A model generated the notes under the pieces. It had not been told where the DNA came from. It saw only the letters and a list, made by a program, of their open reading frames with translations, and ran no database searches. Shown here piece by piece: positions 6,193 through 7,202 of a DNA stretch of 7,202 nt. This DNA comes from Verrucomicrobiales bacterium (GTDB taxonomy: Bacteria; Verrucomicrobiota; Verrucomicrobiia; Limisphaerales; F1-80-MAGS106): positions 1 through 7,202 of the forward strand of contig CANLCA010000136.1 in NCBI GenBank assembly GCA_947487925.1, written 5' to 3'. The first letter of the stretch is position 1. Each line of letters opens with the position of its first letter. The translations under genes and the position numbers were made by a program.

Positions 6193-6211
6193 CTCGTCCT
6201 CCCGGGACGAG
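6193..6211. terminator. Second stem-loop in the convergent gap, possible bidirectional terminator
   Basis: CTCGTCC (6193-6199) and GGACGAG (6205-6211) form a perfect 7-base-pair GC-rich stem with a 5-base loop. It lies 32-50 bases past the stop of the minus-strand prepilin gene and within 66 bases of the FG-GAP stop. It also lacks a T-run. With the stem at 6150-6176 it makes two tandem hairpins between facing genes. Confidence 0.4.
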
Positions 6212-6242
6212 AGTCGGCGTGTTCCAGCAAAAGTAGGCTGGA

Positions 6243-7025
6243 TCAGTTCCATTCGTGAGTTGCCCTCTTTCGAAGCCACTCCACATCCTTTTTATCCGTA
6301 GGGGCCGGGTGCGGGTTGGCCACCAGAATTCCCCGTGTGCCCGGCAAGTTCCATTTGTGGGTCTCCACGTGACCATCCGCATAAGTCAACAGGGACGATT
6401 TGTTGTGCATCCCGCCGGGCGCTTGAAACCAGCGTGTCGCCTCGGTGGCAGGCACCAGAAATGGCGTGTAACAAATGCTTGCAGGCTCGGTATCGATGAA
6501 CACAAAGGTCTCGGTCGGGAGTCGCACGTCGGTGGTTCTGTAAAACGGCTGAGCGAGCCCGATCTTCGGCGAAGCCATGAGGCTGTTCATCGAGTAGCTC
6601 CGCAACTTCTCCTCGGTCTTTGTTCCGTGCTTAAAAAGCGTGCGCTCCGCGGGACACTTGTATACCGGCACCGCCTGAATATAGTTCGCAAAGGCAGCTC
6701 CCTTCGGATCGGTGAGATAACTCGATTCGTAAAAGCCGGGGGTGTCGCCATGCACGGTTGAATCAACCCAGGGCACCCCCTTGAGTGTGCCAGGACTGTT
6801 CGACACCAACTTGTCCAGGTTCTCGTCGGCGTAGAGATTCCAGGCGAGAAAGAGCTGCTTGTGATTCGACATGCAGCGCGCTTTGTGCGCCTGGGCCTTG
6901 GCTTTGCTTAAAGCCGGCAACAGCATGCCGGCAAGGATCGCGATGATCGCCACGACGACCAGCAGTTCGATCAAGGTGAATCCGCGGCGGCAGGACTTCG
7001 TGAGGGTTGTAGGTTGAAGGGGCAT
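6243..7025 (-). CDS. Prepilin-like protein B with N-terminal methylation helix and H-X9-DG motif
   Basis: This 260-residue protein has a short basic leader ending in Gly15, then the prepilin signature FTLIELLVVVAIIAILAGM from Phe16, with Glu20 as the conserved Glu5. Cleavage before Phe16 is expected, with the canonical Gly at -1. Downstream are RCMSN (Cys51), YKCP (Cys124) and H-X9-DG (His207, Asp217-Gly218 in MHNKSSLLTYADGHV). It is therefore of the same broad class as protein A at 517, but the middle of the sequence is clearly different, so the two are not recent duplicates. It would be anchored in the inner membrane or in a pseudopilus with the globular part outside the cytoplasm; its role is unknown. 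The frame stays open upstream to the window edge, but ATG 7025 gives a normal leader length, and AGGA (7041-7038) lies 12 bases upstream, a slightly long spacing. No assembly genes are adjacent. Confidence 0.9.
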   Translation of the reverse strand: MPLQPTTLTKSCRRGFTLIELLVVVAIIAILAGMLLPALSKAKAQAHKARCMSNHKQLFLAWNLYADENLDKLVSNSPGTLKGVPWVDSTVHGDTPGFYESSYLTDPKGAAFANYIQAVPVYKCPAERTLFKHGTKTEEKLRSYSMNSLMASPKIGLAQPFYRTTDVRLPTETFVFIDTEPASICYTPFLVPATEATRWFQAPGGMHNKSSLLTYADGHVETHKWNLPGTRGILVANPHPAPTDKKDVEWLRKRATHEWN

Positions 7026-7202
7026 TCGTGGAGGCCATCCTAAACCAATTGAGTGTGTTGAAAACGGAAATCTTGCCGTGATACCCCCGATGCTGAGCCC
7101 ATGATCCTTCGTTGCACCCACGCCCGAACTCACGTTTCGAACCCGAGGACGAAACTGTTCCGGATTCCAAAACTTTCTCTTGATCTCTTGACATGATTGC
7201 AA
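7026..7202. other. Upstream region of prepilin B to the right window edge
   Basis: These 177 bases should hold the promoter and leader of the minus-strand prepilin gene. The gene's frame remains open through the whole region on the minus strand, with a TTG at the very edge. The translation there is not prepilin-leader-like and has no domain pattern. I see no clear promoter. Confidence 0.45.

Noticed and set aside
6255..6761. Plus-strand open frame of 168 codons
   Set aside because: It is antisense to prepilin B, which has clear prepilin and H-X9-DG motifs. The translation is Arg/His/Gly-rich noise.
1..7202. CRISPR array, insertion sequence, integrase, phage, toxin-antitoxin or tRNA genes
   Set aside because: No regularly spaced repeats, transposase or recombinase motifs, terminal inverted repeats or tRNA-like cloverleaf sequences were seen on either strand by eye.

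Overview
The window looks like chromosomal DNA from a Verrucomicrobiota-type bacterium (Limisphaerales/Pedosphaera-like, or a close Planctomycetes-Verrucomicrobia relative). The main reason is the pair of orphan prepilin-like proteins at its two ends. Each carries an N-terminal FTLIELLVV-type methylation helix, a CMSN cysteine motif, a KCP motif and a C-terminal H-X9-DG motif, a combination typical of the large prepilin-like families of that phylum. A secreted protein ending in a GF-L-S/GPW-type C-terminal module and a secreted FG-GAP/VCBS propeller fit the same assignment. The taxonomy is inferred from protein style only, with no marker gene compared.

Layout, left to right: (1) bases 1-92, minus strand: the first 30 codons of a gene running off the left edge, possibly an NAD-dependent epimerase-like protein and too short to be sure. 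(2) 93-516: a divergent intergenic region. (3) 517-1368, plus: prepilin-like H-X9-DG protein A. (4) 1382-2179, minus: pyrF, orotidine 5'-phosphate decarboxylase, convergent with the prepilin gene and only 13 bases from it. (5) 2180-2764: a 585-base stretch without a convincing gene, with a possible pyrF promoter/operator and a strong hairpin. (6) 2765-4321, minus: a large secreted beta-rich protein. (7) 4322-4726: a second divergent intergenic region, with a 26-base inverted repeat just ahead of the secreted-protein gene. (8) 4730-6145, plus: a secreted FG-GAP protein with seven calcium-loop motifs, probably a seven-bladed beta-propeller. (9) 6146-6242: a convergent gap with two stem-loops. 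(10) 6243-7025, minus: prepilin-like H-X9-DG protein B, followed by its upstream region to the right edge.

Except for pyrF (de novo UMP synthesis, cytoplasmic) and the partial gene, everything encoded here appears to be exported or anchored in the envelope. Gene orientations alternate, so no multi-gene operon is visible and each gene is probably transcribed alone. The two large secreted genes are divergent and share one 405-base upstream region, so co-regulation is possible but unproven. I found no CRISPR array, transposase, tRNA, rRNA, phage gene or defence/toxin system. The window reads as an ordinary chromosomal segment with several uncharacterised secreted proteins rather than a new mobile or defence system.
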